This document shows positions 25,549 to 33,671 of a stretch of DNA of 38,290 nucleotides, piece by piece (position 1 is the first letter of the stretch; each line of letters opens with the position of its first letter). This DNA is from Melioribacteraceae bacterium (GTDB lineage Bacteria; Bacteroidota; Ignavibacteria; Ignavibacteriales; Melioribacteraceae). Position numbers and translations under genes: made by a program. The notes under the pieces were generated by a model. That model did no database searches and was not told the DNA's origin. It saw nothing but the letters and a program-made list of their open reading frames with translations. The stretch is from NCBI GenBank assembly GCA_023230485.1, contig JALNXG010000037.1, positions 1-38,290 of the forward strand, read 5' to 3'.

Positions 25549-26569
25549 TATTAAAGAAAACTTTGTAAGTGCTAGAATATTTCTTCCATCTGTATTAATT
25601 CCAGCTTTGGTGCTATATCTACTATTAATATTTTTTTTCGTCTTATCAATTATTCAAAGTCTTTCACTATTTTTTTTATTATTAATTTCAGCTCTTGTAA
25701 TTCTTAATTTAATTGGTTTGAAACATCGGAAAGAAATTTCTACAATTAGGAATATAATTAATTCTATTCGCAATAATAAATTTAGTTCAACTGATGAAAT
25801 TAAATTGGGTGAATACCTTGTAGAATTAGAGGGTGAAATTAAATCGATGTTTTTTAGGACACAAAATGACATTGCAAATCTTCAGAAATTAGAACAAGTA
25901 AGAACAGAATTTCTAGGTAATGTGTCGCATGAATTAAGAACTCCGATATTTGCAATTCAAGGGTATTTAGAAACTCTATTAGATGGAGCAATAAACGACA
26001 GCAAAGTAAACCTAAATTTTCTTAAAAAGGCGAATCATCATACTTCAAATTTAAGTAATCTATTGAATGATTTAATTGATATATCTATGATTGAATCGGG
26101 ACAAATGAAAATGAGTTTTCGTTATTTCAATGTCCAAGAATATTTGAAATCATTAATAACAGAATTAGAACCGCATGCACTTGCAAAAAATTTAGTATTG
26201 GAACTCCATCCTGTAAAAAATAATCTTCAATTTTTTGGTGATAAAGAAAAATTAAAACAAGTTTTGGTCAATTTAGTAATGAATGCAATTAAATATACTG
26301 AAAAAGGGAAAGTCGAGATAATCGTAACAGAAGATGATAAAACGGGTAAGATAAAAATCAAAGATTCCGGAATAGGGATATCTGAGCGTGATTTAGAAAG
26401 GATTTTTGAGCGTTTTTATAGAGTTGATAAGGATCGCTCAAGAGAAGTTGGGGGCACTGGGCTTGGTTTGGCTATCGTAAAACATATAATAGATGCACAT
26501 GGTTCTAAGATAGAAGTAATGAGTAAACTCGGAATTGGCACTGAATTTTCATTTTCGCTCAAAAAATAA
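25541..26569 (+). CDS. Membrane sensor histidine kinase (PhoR-like)
   Basis: 342 aa from TTG at 25541, the likely start; the open frame reaches back to 25502. Two adjacent membrane segments (about 12-37 and 40-60, only a few residues between) leave almost no extracytoplasmic loop. A short linker leads to HisKA with phospho-histidine H130 (VSHELRTPIFAIQGY). The HATPase domain has the N box NLVMNAIKYT, G1 DSGIGI and GGTGLGLAIVKHI. No PAS or HAMP domain is evident. It partners the response regulator it overlaps. The signal is probably sensed within the membrane or through another protein. Confidence 0.93.
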   Translation: MNSIKENFVSARIFLPSVLIPALVLYLLLIFFFVLSIIQSLSLFFLLLISALVILNLIGLKHRKEISTIRNIINSIRNNKFSSTDEIKLGEYLVELEGEIKSMFFRTQNDIANLQKLEQVRTEFLGNVSHELRTPIFAIQGYLETLLDGAINDSKVNLNFLKKANHHTSNLSNLLNDLIDISMIESGQMKMSFRYFNVQEYLKSLITELEPHALAKNLVLELHPVKNNLQFFGDKEKLKQVLVNLVMNAIKYTEKGKVEIIVTEDDKTGKIKIKDSGIGISERDLERIFERFYRVDKDRSREVGGTGLGLAIVKHIIDAHGSKIEVMSKLGIGTEFSFSLKK

Positions 26570-26616
26570 TATTTGCAATTTAAAGTAAATAATGAAATTT
26601 TATCATAAATCATTTA

Positions 26617-26647
26617 TTGACATAGAGTTATCGTTTAGCTATATTTG
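26617..26647 (+). promoter_or_regulatory. Bacteroidota-type promoter for rplU-rpmA
   Basis: TTG at 26617-26619, a 20-base spacer and an exact TATATTTG at 26640-26647. Transcription should start near 26653, giving a leader of about 26 bases with the GGAGG ribosome binding site. Spacing is identical to the dapF promoter. Confidence 0.72.
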
Positions 26648-26678
26648 AAGCTCGAAAATTTTTTACGTGGAGGAATTA

Positions 26679-26987
26679 ATGTTTGCGGTTGTTGATATAG
26701 CTGGTCAACAATTCAAGGTCGAGGAAAATAGTAAATACTATGTTCCTAAATTAAAGGCAGACCTTGAAGCTGAAATTGTATTTGATAATGTCCTTGTATT
26801 GACACAAGATGATTCTACTAAAATAGGTACACCTTATGTTGATGGTATAAAAGTCCATGCTAAAGTCTTAGAACATCTTCAAGATGATAAAGTGATTGTG
26901 TTTAAGAAAAAGAGAAGAATTGGATATAGAAAATTGAATGGACATAGACAAGAATTAACTAGAATTGAAATTACAAAAATAGCTTAA
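26679..26987 (+). CDS. rplU: 50S ribosomal protein L21
   Basis: 102 aa, binds 23S rRNA in the large subunit. It begins MFAVVDIAGQQFKVEEN and has the C-terminal block KKKRRIGYRKLNGHRQELTRIEI. The ATG at 26679 is the right start: the upstream in-frame GTG at 26667 overlaps the strong GGAGG ribosome binding site. It leads the L21-L27 operon, the usual bacterial arrangement. Confidence 0.98.
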   Translation: MFAVVDIAGQQFKVEENSKYYVPKLKADLEAEIVFDNVLVLTQDDSTKIGTPYVDGIKVHAKVLEHLQDDKVIVFKKKRRIGYRKLNGHRQELTRIEITKIA

Positions 26988-27003
26988 TCGGGAGGATAGA
27001 TAA

Positions 27004-27264
27004 ATGGCTCATAAAAAAGGTCAAGGTTCGTCAAGGAACGGTCGTGATAGTAATCCGCAGTATCTCGGTGTAAAAGCTTTCGGCGGTGAAAAAGTTTCTG
27101 CTGGTTCTATATTAGTTAGACAGAGAGGAACAAGATTCCATCCCGGAACTAATGTGAAAAAAGGTAAAGATGATTCTTTATTTGCTACTATCGAAGGATT
27201 CGTAAATTTTGACGTTAAGAAAAACAATAGAAAATATATTCACGTTTTAGAGAACGTAAACTAA
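27004..27264 (+). CDS. rpmA: 50S ribosomal protein L27
   Basis: 86 aa. The N-terminus MAHKKGQGSSRNGRDSNPQY is that of L27 forms that start mature, with its flexible end near the peptidyl transferase centre; there is no cleaved extension as in Firmicutes. The core has LGVKAFGGEKVSAGSILVRQ and RGTRFHPGTNVKKGKDDSLF. GGGAGG lies just before the ATG. obgE, which often follows, is absent; a terminator comes instead. Confidence 0.98.
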   Translation: MAHKKGQGSSRNGRDSNPQYLGVKAFGGEKVSAGSILVRQRGTRFHPGTNVKKGKDDSLFATIEGFVNFDVKKNNRKYIHVLENVN

Positions 27265-27290
27265 TATTTCTATATAGTATAGTTTTGAAC

Positions 27291-27325
27291 AAAGAAGCTA
27301 CCCATAGGGCAGCTTCTTTTGTTTT
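27291..27325 (+). terminator. Rho-independent terminator after rpmA
   Basis: AAAGAAGCT (27291-27299) pairs with AGCTTCTTT (27311-27319); inside, CCC and GGG pair around ATA. A T-rich stretch (TTTTGTTTT) follows. Confidence 0.9.
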
Positions 27326-27595
27326 AAATAGACACGTTCTAAAATAAGAGGTATTTGCGAAAAGAGTAAATACCCGATGCAAATTGACCGATGTAAGTTG
27401 TTAATTTACAATCACTTGTAACTAGTTCTCAAGGCGTTAGGGATTAAGTTTCGAAAATAAATTTACGAAAGTGATTAATATGAATGTAAATTATTATAGA
27501 CAAAGAAGTTATCATGATGATACAAAATCCCTATTCTTGTAAATCTTTATAAACAAGATATTTTCTATAATATATATTATATATACTATGACATT
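27326..27595. other. Gene-free stretch with two small hairpins
   Basis: No convincing open frame or tRNA. Two inverted repeats occur: GGTATTT (27350-27356) with AAATACC (27368-27374), and TTACAA (27406-27411) with TTGTAA (27416-27421). An AT-only tract (TATAATATATATTATATATA) lies near 27566-27585. A small RNA is possible but no known class is recognised. Confidence 0.4.
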
Positions 27596-27633
27596 AAAAA
27601 GGGATTAGCATTTTATATTGCCATTCCCTTTTT
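27596..27633. terminator. Hairpin terminator downstream of the barrel gene
   Basis: AAAAAGGGA (27596-27604) pairs with TCCCTTTTT (27625-27633), with a partly paired inner region. Read on the minus strand it ends in a T-run, as expected for the barrel gene that stops at 27676. It could act in both directions. Confidence 0.75.
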
Positions 27634-27675
27634 AATAAAATACTTACTCTAAAACATTATCGTTGCTTTCTATTA

Positions 27676-28317
27676 TTAAAACAAAACTATACCAAACATT
27701 ATTGCGTGAGAGAAATTATAGATTTCTAAAATATCCTGAGGATAACTATCTGCAAGGTCTCTCTCATATCGGTATTCTACAAAAACATTTACAGGTGAAA
27801 TATTAAACTCCACTCCCGCACCAATAGATATACCGAGTACACCACTATTAAAATCCTCATATATATCTTTAAACCAATCAGATCCATTATTACCTACAAA
27901 AAAATTCATTTGCGGACCACCTATAATATAAGGCGAAATCGGTCCTTTAAATAGACTTAATTTTGCTAACGCAACCACAGAAATATAATCAATATTGTTT
28001 TCTATACTAATATATTGACCATTACCATCAGGATAATCAGAAGTTGTTAAAGGTATATCTTTCTTATTTCCTTTACGTGAATAACCAAGTTCTCCCTGTA
28101 AAGCAAAATGATCACCAAATCCAAACTCTGAAAACGCTCTAATTGTCAATCCATAATTATAATCCCAATCGATACCGCCGAGGAACAGTCCTTTATAATC
28201 CCAAGTATGATTTGCAATATTTAAACCTGCTTTCAAACCAAATTTTGGTAGAACCTGGCTATATGTAAGACTGCTGCCGATAAAAAGAATGAGTATTACA
28301 AATATTGTTTTTTTCAT
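27676..28317 (-). CDS. Outer-membrane beta-barrel protein (PorT/OMP_b-brl_2-like)
   Basis: 213 aa. A signal peptide (KKTIFVILILFIGSSLTYSQ) is followed by the typical start of this Bacteroidota barrel family, LPKFGLKAGLNIAN. Regular strands come next: LTIRAFSEFGF, FALQGELGYSRKG, ISVVALAKLSLFKG, SPYIIGGPQMNFFVG, VLGISIGAGVEFNI, VNVFVEYRYER, ending in HAIMFGIVLF. Members are eight-stranded porin-like or T9SS-linked barrels; the precise function is unknown. AAGGAAT lies before the ATG. The gene stands alone between two gene-poor stretches. Confidence 0.88.
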   Translation of the reverse strand: MKKTIFVILILFIGSSLTYSQVLPKFGLKAGLNIANHTWDYKGLFLGGIDWDYNYGLTIRAFSEFGFGDHFALQGELGYSRKGNKKDIPLTTSDYPDGNGQYISIENNIDYISVVALAKLSLFKGPISPYIIGGPQMNFFVGNNGSDWFKDIYEDFNSGVLGISIGAGVEFNISPVNVFVEYRYERDLADSYPQDILEIYNFSHAIMFGIVLF

Positions 28318-28414
28318 TTAGTTATTCCTTAAGTAAGTTAATGAATATAAACCGCTCAGCTATCAAGCTATTTGAAGTAACATATTTACCTGAACTATAA
28401 AACCCCTTATCATA

Positions 28415-28561
28415 TTACCAGATATTTTCACTCCAACTAATTATTAAAATAATTCCACCAATTGAAAAAAGAAGAAAATATATCCATCCAGTTATTTGAA
28501 TCCATATAACCAGTTCATCGTTTGCTAAATTATTTGTTGCTGATTTGACTGAGTCAGGCAA
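28415..28561 (-). pseudogene. Short membrane-protein fragment or small membrane protein
   Basis: An open frame of 48 codons on the minus strand from a possible TTG at 28561 to TAA. It reads PDSVKSATNNLANDELVIW, then a membrane-like segment (ITGWIYFLLFSIGGIILIIS) and WSENIW. No ribosome binding site is seen, and a TAG lies four codons before the frame's first methionine-type codon. It is therefore either the remaining C-terminus of a degraded gene or a very small membrane protein. The family is not recognised. Confidence 0.3.
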
Positions 28562-28746
28562 AATGAAAATATTTAACTACTCATCAGTTACACTATTATT
28601 GGTTTTAAATCTTCCTAGAGATACCGATCTTTTCCTATCTTATTCTATCCGAAATGAATATTAAAATTTATGCCTCGAAAAAAAAATTTCCATTCTGTTT
28701 GTATAGAATAGTTATTTGGTACATAAAATCAAATTCAATGACTCAT
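28562..28746. other. AT-rich gap with no recognised feature
   Basis: Stop codons interrupt all frames at short intervals and no RNA gene or promoter is recognised. Together with the flanking fragment and repeats it looks like decayed sequence. Confidence 0.4.
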
Positions 28747-28775
28747 AAAAAAAGCAGTAAGGATATCCTTACTGC
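28747..28775 (-). terminator. Perfect-palindrome terminator downstream of mdh
   Basis: GCAGTAAGGAT (28754-28764) is followed directly by its exact reverse complement ATCCTTACTGC (28765-28775). On the minus strand the hairpin runs into seven T (28753-28747), so it ends transcripts from mdh, about 115 bases after the stop. Confidence 0.85.
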
Positions 28776-28791
28776 ACATTTAAATAACTTA

Positions 28792-28881
28792 AAAACCGTT
28801 AACCTATTTTAGGACGAGACACATCATTAAAACTGTTAACTTATTTAAGGATGAGACACCAAAAACTCTTGACCTTATTTT
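28792..28881. repeat. Degenerate tandem repeat, period 37 bp
   Basis: Copy 1 (28792-28822) and copy 2 (28829-28859) agree at 27 of 31 positions. Both start AAAAC-GTTAAC and end in GA-GAGACAC. A third, partial and more diverged copy starts at 28862 (AAAACTCTTGACC-TTATTTT) and runs to the mdh stop. The repeat lies between the mdh stop and its terminator. On the minus strand the copies begin GTGTCTC, which may be a transposon-end relic; not identified. Confidence 0.75.
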
Positions 28882-28889
28882 ATGAAAAA

Positions 28890-29855
28890 TCAAAGTCCTA
28901 GACGTTCCATATCTGCAATTAAAGTAGTTACTGCATTTACAGAGTAATCGAATAATTTTTGCTCTTCTTTATCTAATGCGAAATCTATAATCTTCTCAAT
29001 TCCATTAGCTCCAAGCACAGCCGGTACTCCTACATAATAACCAGAAACGCCAAACTCTCCATTTAAGAACGCACAAGCCGGAAGAACTCTTTTTTGATCG
29101 TGTAAAATTGCTTCTGCCATTGCAACAGCAGATGATGCAGGGCTATAGAATGCAGAACCGGTTTTAAGTAGTTTTACCACTTCACCGCCTGCCATTTTCG
29201 TTCTTTCAACCATAGCATTCATTACATCTTGAGCTTTTGCCTTATCATTATATTTTCTTTCAAGTAGTTCCATTACCGGAATACCATTTACATTTGCATA
29301 ACGGATAATTGGAACCATTGTATCGCCATGTCCGCCAAGCACCATTGCATTAACATCTTTTACAGAAACTCCAAGTTCCCATGCAATGAATGTAGAGAAT
29401 CGAGATGAGTCGAGAACGCCTGCTTGACCAATAACACGATTTGTAGGGAAGCCCGAAACATTCTTAAATAATGTGACCATAGCATCAAGAGGATTTGATA
29501 TAACGATTACTATCGAATCAGGGGCATAAGCTTTTACGTTCTCTGCTACTGATCTCATGATCTTAGCATTAACAGCTAATAGATCATCTCGACTCATACC
29601 CGGTTTTCTTGGAAGCCCGGCTGTTACAATTACAAGATCAGATCCTTCAATATCTTTATAATCGTTAGTTCCTTTGCAAGAAATATCAAAGCCATCAACT
29701 CGAGATGCTTCTGCGATATCTAATGTTTTTCCCTGTGGTAAATCTTCTACTATATCGAATAAAACTACATCACCAAGTTCTTTTAGTGCAATTAATTGAG
29801 CTAAGACACCACCAATTTGTCCGCCACCAATTAATGAAATTTTCTTTCTGCCCAT
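28890..29855 (-). CDS. mdh: Malate dehydrogenase (LDH-like type)
   Basis: NAD-dependent oxidation of malate to oxaloacetate in the TCA cycle. 321 aa from the ATG at 29855, chosen because AGGAG lies five bases upstream; a further in-frame ATG at 29870 would add five residues. The nucleotide-binding start is KKISLIGGGQIGGVLAQLIA. Substrate arginines lie in GLPRKPGMSRDDLL, with the catalytic pair around NPLDAM and GGHGDTMVP. It is the LDH-like MDH found in Chlorobi, Bacteroidota relatives and many Gram-positives. It ends a minus-strand group that includes the RsbW-like gene 23 bases upstream. Confidence 0.97.
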   Translation of the reverse strand: MGRKKISLIGGGQIGGVLAQLIALKELGDVVLFDIVEDLPQGKTLDIAEASRVDGFDISCKGTNDYKDIEGSDLVIVTAGLPRKPGMSRDDLLAVNAKIMRSVAENVKAYAPDSIVIVISNPLDAMVTLFKNVSGFPTNRVIGQAGVLDSSRFSTFIAWELGVSVKDVNAMVLGGHGDTMVPIIRYANVNGIPVMELLERKYNDKAKAQDVMNAMVERTKMAGGEVVKLLKTGSAFYSPASSAVAMAEAILHDQKRVLPACAFLNGEFGVSGYYVGVPAVLGANGIEKIIDFALDKEEQKLFDYSVNAVTTLIADMERLGL

Positions 29856-29878
29856 ATTAGCTCCTAACATTTAATAAA

Positions 29879-30292
29879 TTATTTTAATTTAATTACAAGA
29901 ATAGTTTCAGTTCCTTCCGGTGTTGAATTATAACTAAGTTCATCTATAAAAGATTTCATAATATGAATACCGCGCCCGCTATCTTTAAGAATATTTTCCG
30001 GTTTAGTCGGGTCGGGTACCTTATCGATATTAAATCCCTTGCCTTCGTCTTTTAAGATGACAGTCATCTTTTCTTCATCGATAATAACTTTTATTTTTAC
30101 TTTTTTATTGGGGTCATTTTTATTACCATGAACAACACAGTTAGAAGCAGCTTCCGAAAAGGAAAGTGCCAAACTATTATATTTAACCTTGGCGAGATTA
30201 CTTGCTTGTGCGATTTCAATAATAAACTCTTCCGCCTCCGGCAGGTAGGATGGGTCGCTTGGTATTTCCTTATAAAAAACTTTCTCGGGCAA
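29879..30292 (-). CDS. RsbW/SpoIIAB-like ATP-binding regulatory protein
   Basis: 137 aa, one HATPase_c_2 domain. N box EAASNCVVHGNKND, G1 motif DEGKGFNID and GRGIHIMKSFIDEL are all present, so ATP binding is expected. Such proteins are serine kinases that hold sigma factors or anti-anti-sigma (STAS) partners in partner-switch systems. No STAS protein, sigma factor or phosphatase gene is in the window, so the partner is unknown. The start at 30292 is the first Met of the frame; 94 bases separate it from the barrel gene upstream. Confidence 0.88.
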   Translation of the reverse strand: MPEKVFYKEIPSDPSYLPEAEEFIIEIAQASNLAKVKYNSLALSFSEAASNCVVHGNKNDPNKKVKIKVIIDEEKMTVILKDEGKGFNIDKVPDPTKPENILKDSGRGIHIMKSFIDELSYNSTPEGTETILVIKLK

Positions 30293-30386
30293 TTTGTTTT
30301 ACTCCGGTTGTTCTTAATTAGTTATCTAATTATAAAAATATAACGGATTGAATCACTTTTCAAGTATAATATTCAAAATAATGCAA

Positions 30387-32309
30387 TCAAAATGCGATTG
30401 TTGCTTTTAAATTCATATTCGCCATATTCCTATTTACGGCATTTTCAGTTTTGATAAACTCATACCAACCATAAAAAGAAAGAGACACGTTATTTAAGGC
30501 AATCGTAATATCTGATACCGGTCCTATACTTTCATATCGTGATAAAAGTTTTTTATTAATATAAGTATCATATCCAAAAGTACTTAAATTAAAATAACGA
30601 ATACCGGCTCCAAGAGAAACCATATTATAGGTATAATATAATTTAATTTCTGCAAAAGCTTCACTTAAATATCTAATCGGTCTGCTTTTAAAATCATCCC
30701 AATTAAAATCACCCTGTTCACTAAATTTTAGGTATCCCGTACCAACAAATTTTGTTCTTCTTGAAATATATAATTGAGAAGAATCCCTAAGAGCAAGCTG
30801 TCTAAATGCATAACTTTTAAAATTTGGACTTAATTCCTCAAAATCATAGACTGTATAATTGGCGGACACCTCAGCATTATTTTTTGATTCAAACCGATCG
30901 GTCTTAAAAATTCCACCACCACTTAATTTAATAATTCTATTGATATTATTATTGGAACTTCGTTCCTTAAAGATATATACTGTTTTATTTATGCTAGCTT
31001 CAGTATTGATGAAGGCAGTAAAAATTGCATTAATTTTCCTCTCATATTGAATTCGGGCGATTGTGAGAAGTTCATCTCTATCATCATAATTTTTTTCGCT
31101 CGGCGTATCGTACCTTAGTTTACGGTGGAATATACTTGTAATGATAAGGTCTTTTCTTGTCAGATTAATTTTCCCTAAAAAGGTAACTGTAGATAATTGA
31201 GAAAAATTATTTTTTTGAGCTTCTTGAATACTTTTTTCATTGAAAGAAAAATCAGTAATACCATCGATTCTTTTTGGTTCGTGTTTTTCTTCACGCTCTG
31301 TATACGAAGCTCTTAAATTAGCTTGAAGGATTTGAGAAACGTAAGATACATTCCCGGCAAATTCCAACCGAAATTCATTGATCTTATTATCTAGATTAAT
31401 ATTATTATTATTGAGCGATATAAACCGAGTAGTGCGCTCTATATCACGCCAATAAACTCGACCCAATAGATCGAAAAAAAGATTATCATCCTGCGAGATA
31501 TAATTTAATTTTTCTTGAATAAGATAATTCGATTCGGTACGGCTTTGGATATTGTTTGTTATACCAAACTCACTTGAAGTAGTAGGATCGGCTGCGAAAT
31601 AAAAATCTTTTCTTTGCTCTGAATATCCAGCTAATAATTTATTACTGAATTGAGAATCGAACTGATTATCAATTTCAGTGTTAAAAACTCTTAGAGCATT
31701 TTTTCTGGGGGAGATATCTTCATTTTGAAAACGAGCAGATGAATTAATTATAAAATCACTAAGTGATAGCTGTTCTAAAAATCCTTCCACTCCATATAGT
31801 AGACCGCTATCATCTTCACTAATTTGTTTGTTCTTTGATAAACCTAAATAGGGTGTAATGGATACATTGGGATTAAATTTAATTTTCGTATAACCTGAAA
31901 AATTGATTTGCGATGCTTTATTAATCGCAGTTTTTCTATCATCGGAATAGAGAGTATTATCGATTAAAACGCCGGCTCTAAAAATTTCTGAAAATTTATA
32001 TTCTCCGATAGCACTTAGGTACTGTTCATCTTTTATATTTTTTTCGGAAGTCTTTGTAATTGTCGAGGTAAAATTTTCTTTTACACCTGTAAAAAAATCA
32101 TTTTTTTCTAAGAAATATTTAACTTTATAATTGAAGAAATAGGTATTAAGCTGTTTATCAAAAATTGCTGAGATATTTTTGTACTTATAACCCGAAAGAA
32201 GGAATTTAGATGTATCTACTTCTACTTGAGAAAAAAGAGTAGAAGTAAATGCAAAAAATAGAATAGTATTAAATAGTAATCGTTTCGCCGCGAGCGGGTA
32301 TTGTAACAT
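30387..32309 (-). CDS. Large outer-membrane beta-barrel protein of unknown function
   Basis: 640 aa. A signal peptide (RLLFNTILFFAFTSTLFSQ) is followed by many alternating amphipathic strands, such as FSGYTKIKFNPNVSITPYLG, VSYVSQILQANLRASYTER, MVSLGAGIRYFNLS and, at the end, NMANMNLKATIAF with a terminal Phe. That pattern is of a barrel with perhaps 20 or more strands. No TonB box, plug or known domain is recognised. The ATG at 32309 lies inside the end of the metallo-hydrolase gene (41-bp overlap); no closer start leaves the signal peptide intact, so the overlap is probably real and coupled. Confidence 0.78.
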   Translation of the reverse strand: MLQYPLAAKRLLFNTILFFAFTSTLFSQVEVDTSKFLLSGYKYKNISAIFDKQLNTYFFNYKVKYFLEKNDFFTGVKENFTSTITKTSEKNIKDEQYLSAIGEYKFSEIFRAGVLIDNTLYSDDRKTAINKASQINFSGYTKIKFNPNVSITPYLGLSKNKQISEDDSGLLYGVEGFLEQLSLSDFIINSSARFQNEDISPRKNALRVFNTEIDNQFDSQFSNKLLAGYSEQRKDFYFAADPTTSSEFGITNNIQSRTESNYLIQEKLNYISQDDNLFFDLLGRVYWRDIERTTRFISLNNNNINLDNKINEFRLEFAGNVSYVSQILQANLRASYTEREEKHEPKRIDGITDFSFNEKSIQEAQKNNFSQLSTVTFLGKINLTRKDLIITSIFHRKLRYDTPSEKNYDDRDELLTIARIQYERKINAIFTAFINTEASINKTVYIFKERSSNNNINRIIKLSGGGIFKTDRFESKNNAEVSANYTVYDFEELSPNFKSYAFRQLALRDSSQLYISRRTKFVGTGYLKFSEQGDFNWDDFKSRPIRYLSEAFAEIKLYYTYNMVSLGAGIRYFNLSTFGYDTYINKKLLSRYESIGPVSDITIALNNVSLSFYGWYEFIKTENAVNRNMANMNLKATIAF

Positions 32310-33666
32310 TTAAGAAACCAAGTGAATGAAGTTTTTCCTTAAAGATTTGCTGTTGCTCATATTCGCCATGTACTAAGATAAAATTCTGCATTCTGCTTTT
32401 ATCAAACTTATCGGCATAATTATAAAGCTCATTAGCATCGGCGTGAGCACTAAAAGATTCCATTACTATAACTTCCGCTTTAAGATCATATTCATCGCCG
32501 AAAATATTTATTTTCTTTTCTCCATCAATTATTTTTCTGCCGAGTGTATTTTCAGCTGAATACCCAACCATTAAAATAATATTATTAGGATTTCCAACAT
32601 TATTAGCAAGGTGATGCAAAATTCTTCCTGCTTCGCACATACCTGAACTTGATATGATAATAAGTGGACCTTGTTTTTCATTTAGTCTTTTCGAATCTTC
32701 AACATCAGTTATATATGTAAGTTTTTTAAATCCGAATGGGTCTTCTTCTCTCAGTAGAAACTGCACAGTTTCATAATCGAAACATTCAGGATGCATTCTG
32801 AAGACATCAGTAGCATTGACTGAAAGAGGGCTATCAACATAGGTTGGGATAGGAACTAAATTAGTTCGGTCATAAATTCTATTTAATGCAAAAACTATCT
32901 CTTGAGTTCTGCCAACGCTAAAAGCGGGAATAATAATTTTGCTTTTATTTTTCATTGCACGGCGGACTATTTCTTCCAATTGAGCTTCGGAGTTCAGAGC
33001 ATTCTCATGCATTCTTCCGCCATAGGTACTCTCAGAAATAAATAGATCAACATCGGGAATATGTTCTGGGTCTTTTAGTATAGGTAAATTATTTCTTCCG
33101 AGATCACCTGAGAATCCAAGGTTTATAACTTTGTCATCTTCTCTAATCGTAAGAAGTACAGAAGCAGAACCGAGAATATGACCGGCATCGAAAAATGTTA
33201 ATTTAATACCCGGAGCAATTTCTCTTTCTTGATGATAATTCATTCCTACAAACATACTTAATGTAGTAAGCGCATCCTTTTGTGTGTAGAGAGGCTCAAA
33301 TGGATTTTGTCCTCTTTTCTTTCTCCTCTTATTTACGTATTCAACATCCTTCTCTTGAATATGAGCACTATCTTGAAGCATTACAGCAGCTAAATCTCTT
33401 GTCGCAAATGTAGAATAAATATCCCCTTTAAAACCTTTTCTAACGATAGTAGGTAAATTACCCGAATGATCGATATGAGCATGGGAGAGTATTATAAAAT
33501 CAAGTTCTTTCGGATCGAATAGATCAAATGTTCTGTTAATTTCAAAAGCTAATTTTCTTTTACCTTGATACATTCCACAATCAAGCAAAAACTTTTTTCC
33601 ATTAGTTTCGATCAAATGCATAGAACCGGTAACAGTACGTGCGGCACCAATAAAAGTAATTTTCAT
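32269..33666 (-). CDS. MBL-fold/beta-CASP RNA-type metallo-hydrolase
   Basis: 465 aa. The metallo-beta-lactamase motif 2 is LSHAHIDHSGNLP, with further metal ligands in DAGHILGSASV. The beta-CASP part includes SESTYGGRMH, IIPAFSVGRTQEIVFAL and ISSSGMCEAGRILHHL. The C-terminal RNA-metabolising segment has SFSAHADANEL and ILVHGE. This is the architecture of CPSF73/Ysh1-like bacterial proteins, which are nucleases acting on RNA. It starts five bases after the permease-like gene. A periplasmic role is unlikely as there is no signal peptide. Confidence 0.95.
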   Translation of the reverse strand: MKITFIGAARTVTGSMHLIETNGKKFLLDCGMYQGKRKLAFEINRTFDLFDPKELDFIILSHAHIDHSGNLPTIVRKGFKGDIYSTFATRDLAAVMLQDSAHIQEKDVEYVNKRRKKRGQNPFEPLYTQKDALTTLSMFVGMNYHQEREIAPGIKLTFFDAGHILGSASVLLTIREDDKVINLGFSGDLGRNNLPILKDPEHIPDVDLFISESTYGGRMHENALNSEAQLEEIVRRAMKNKSKIIIPAFSVGRTQEIVFALNRIYDRTNLVPIPTYVDSPLSVNATDVFRMHPECFDYETVQFLLREEDPFGFKKLTYITDVEDSKRLNEKQGPLIIISSSGMCEAGRILHHLANNVGNPNNIILMVGYSAENTLGRKIIDGEKKINIFGDEYDLKAEVIVMESFSAHADANELYNYADKFDKSRMQNFILVHGEYEQQQIFKEKLHSLGFLNVTIPARGETITI

Positions 33667-33671
33667 TTTTT

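Noticed and set aside
27350..27421. Hairpins considered as a tRNA or riboswitch
   Set aside because: No cloverleaf, no TTCGA-type T-loop and no known aptamer core; the downstream gene is on the other strand.
28792..28881. Tandem repeats considered as a CRISPR array
   Set aside because: Only two good copies and one partial, six-base gaps instead of spacers, and no cas genes.
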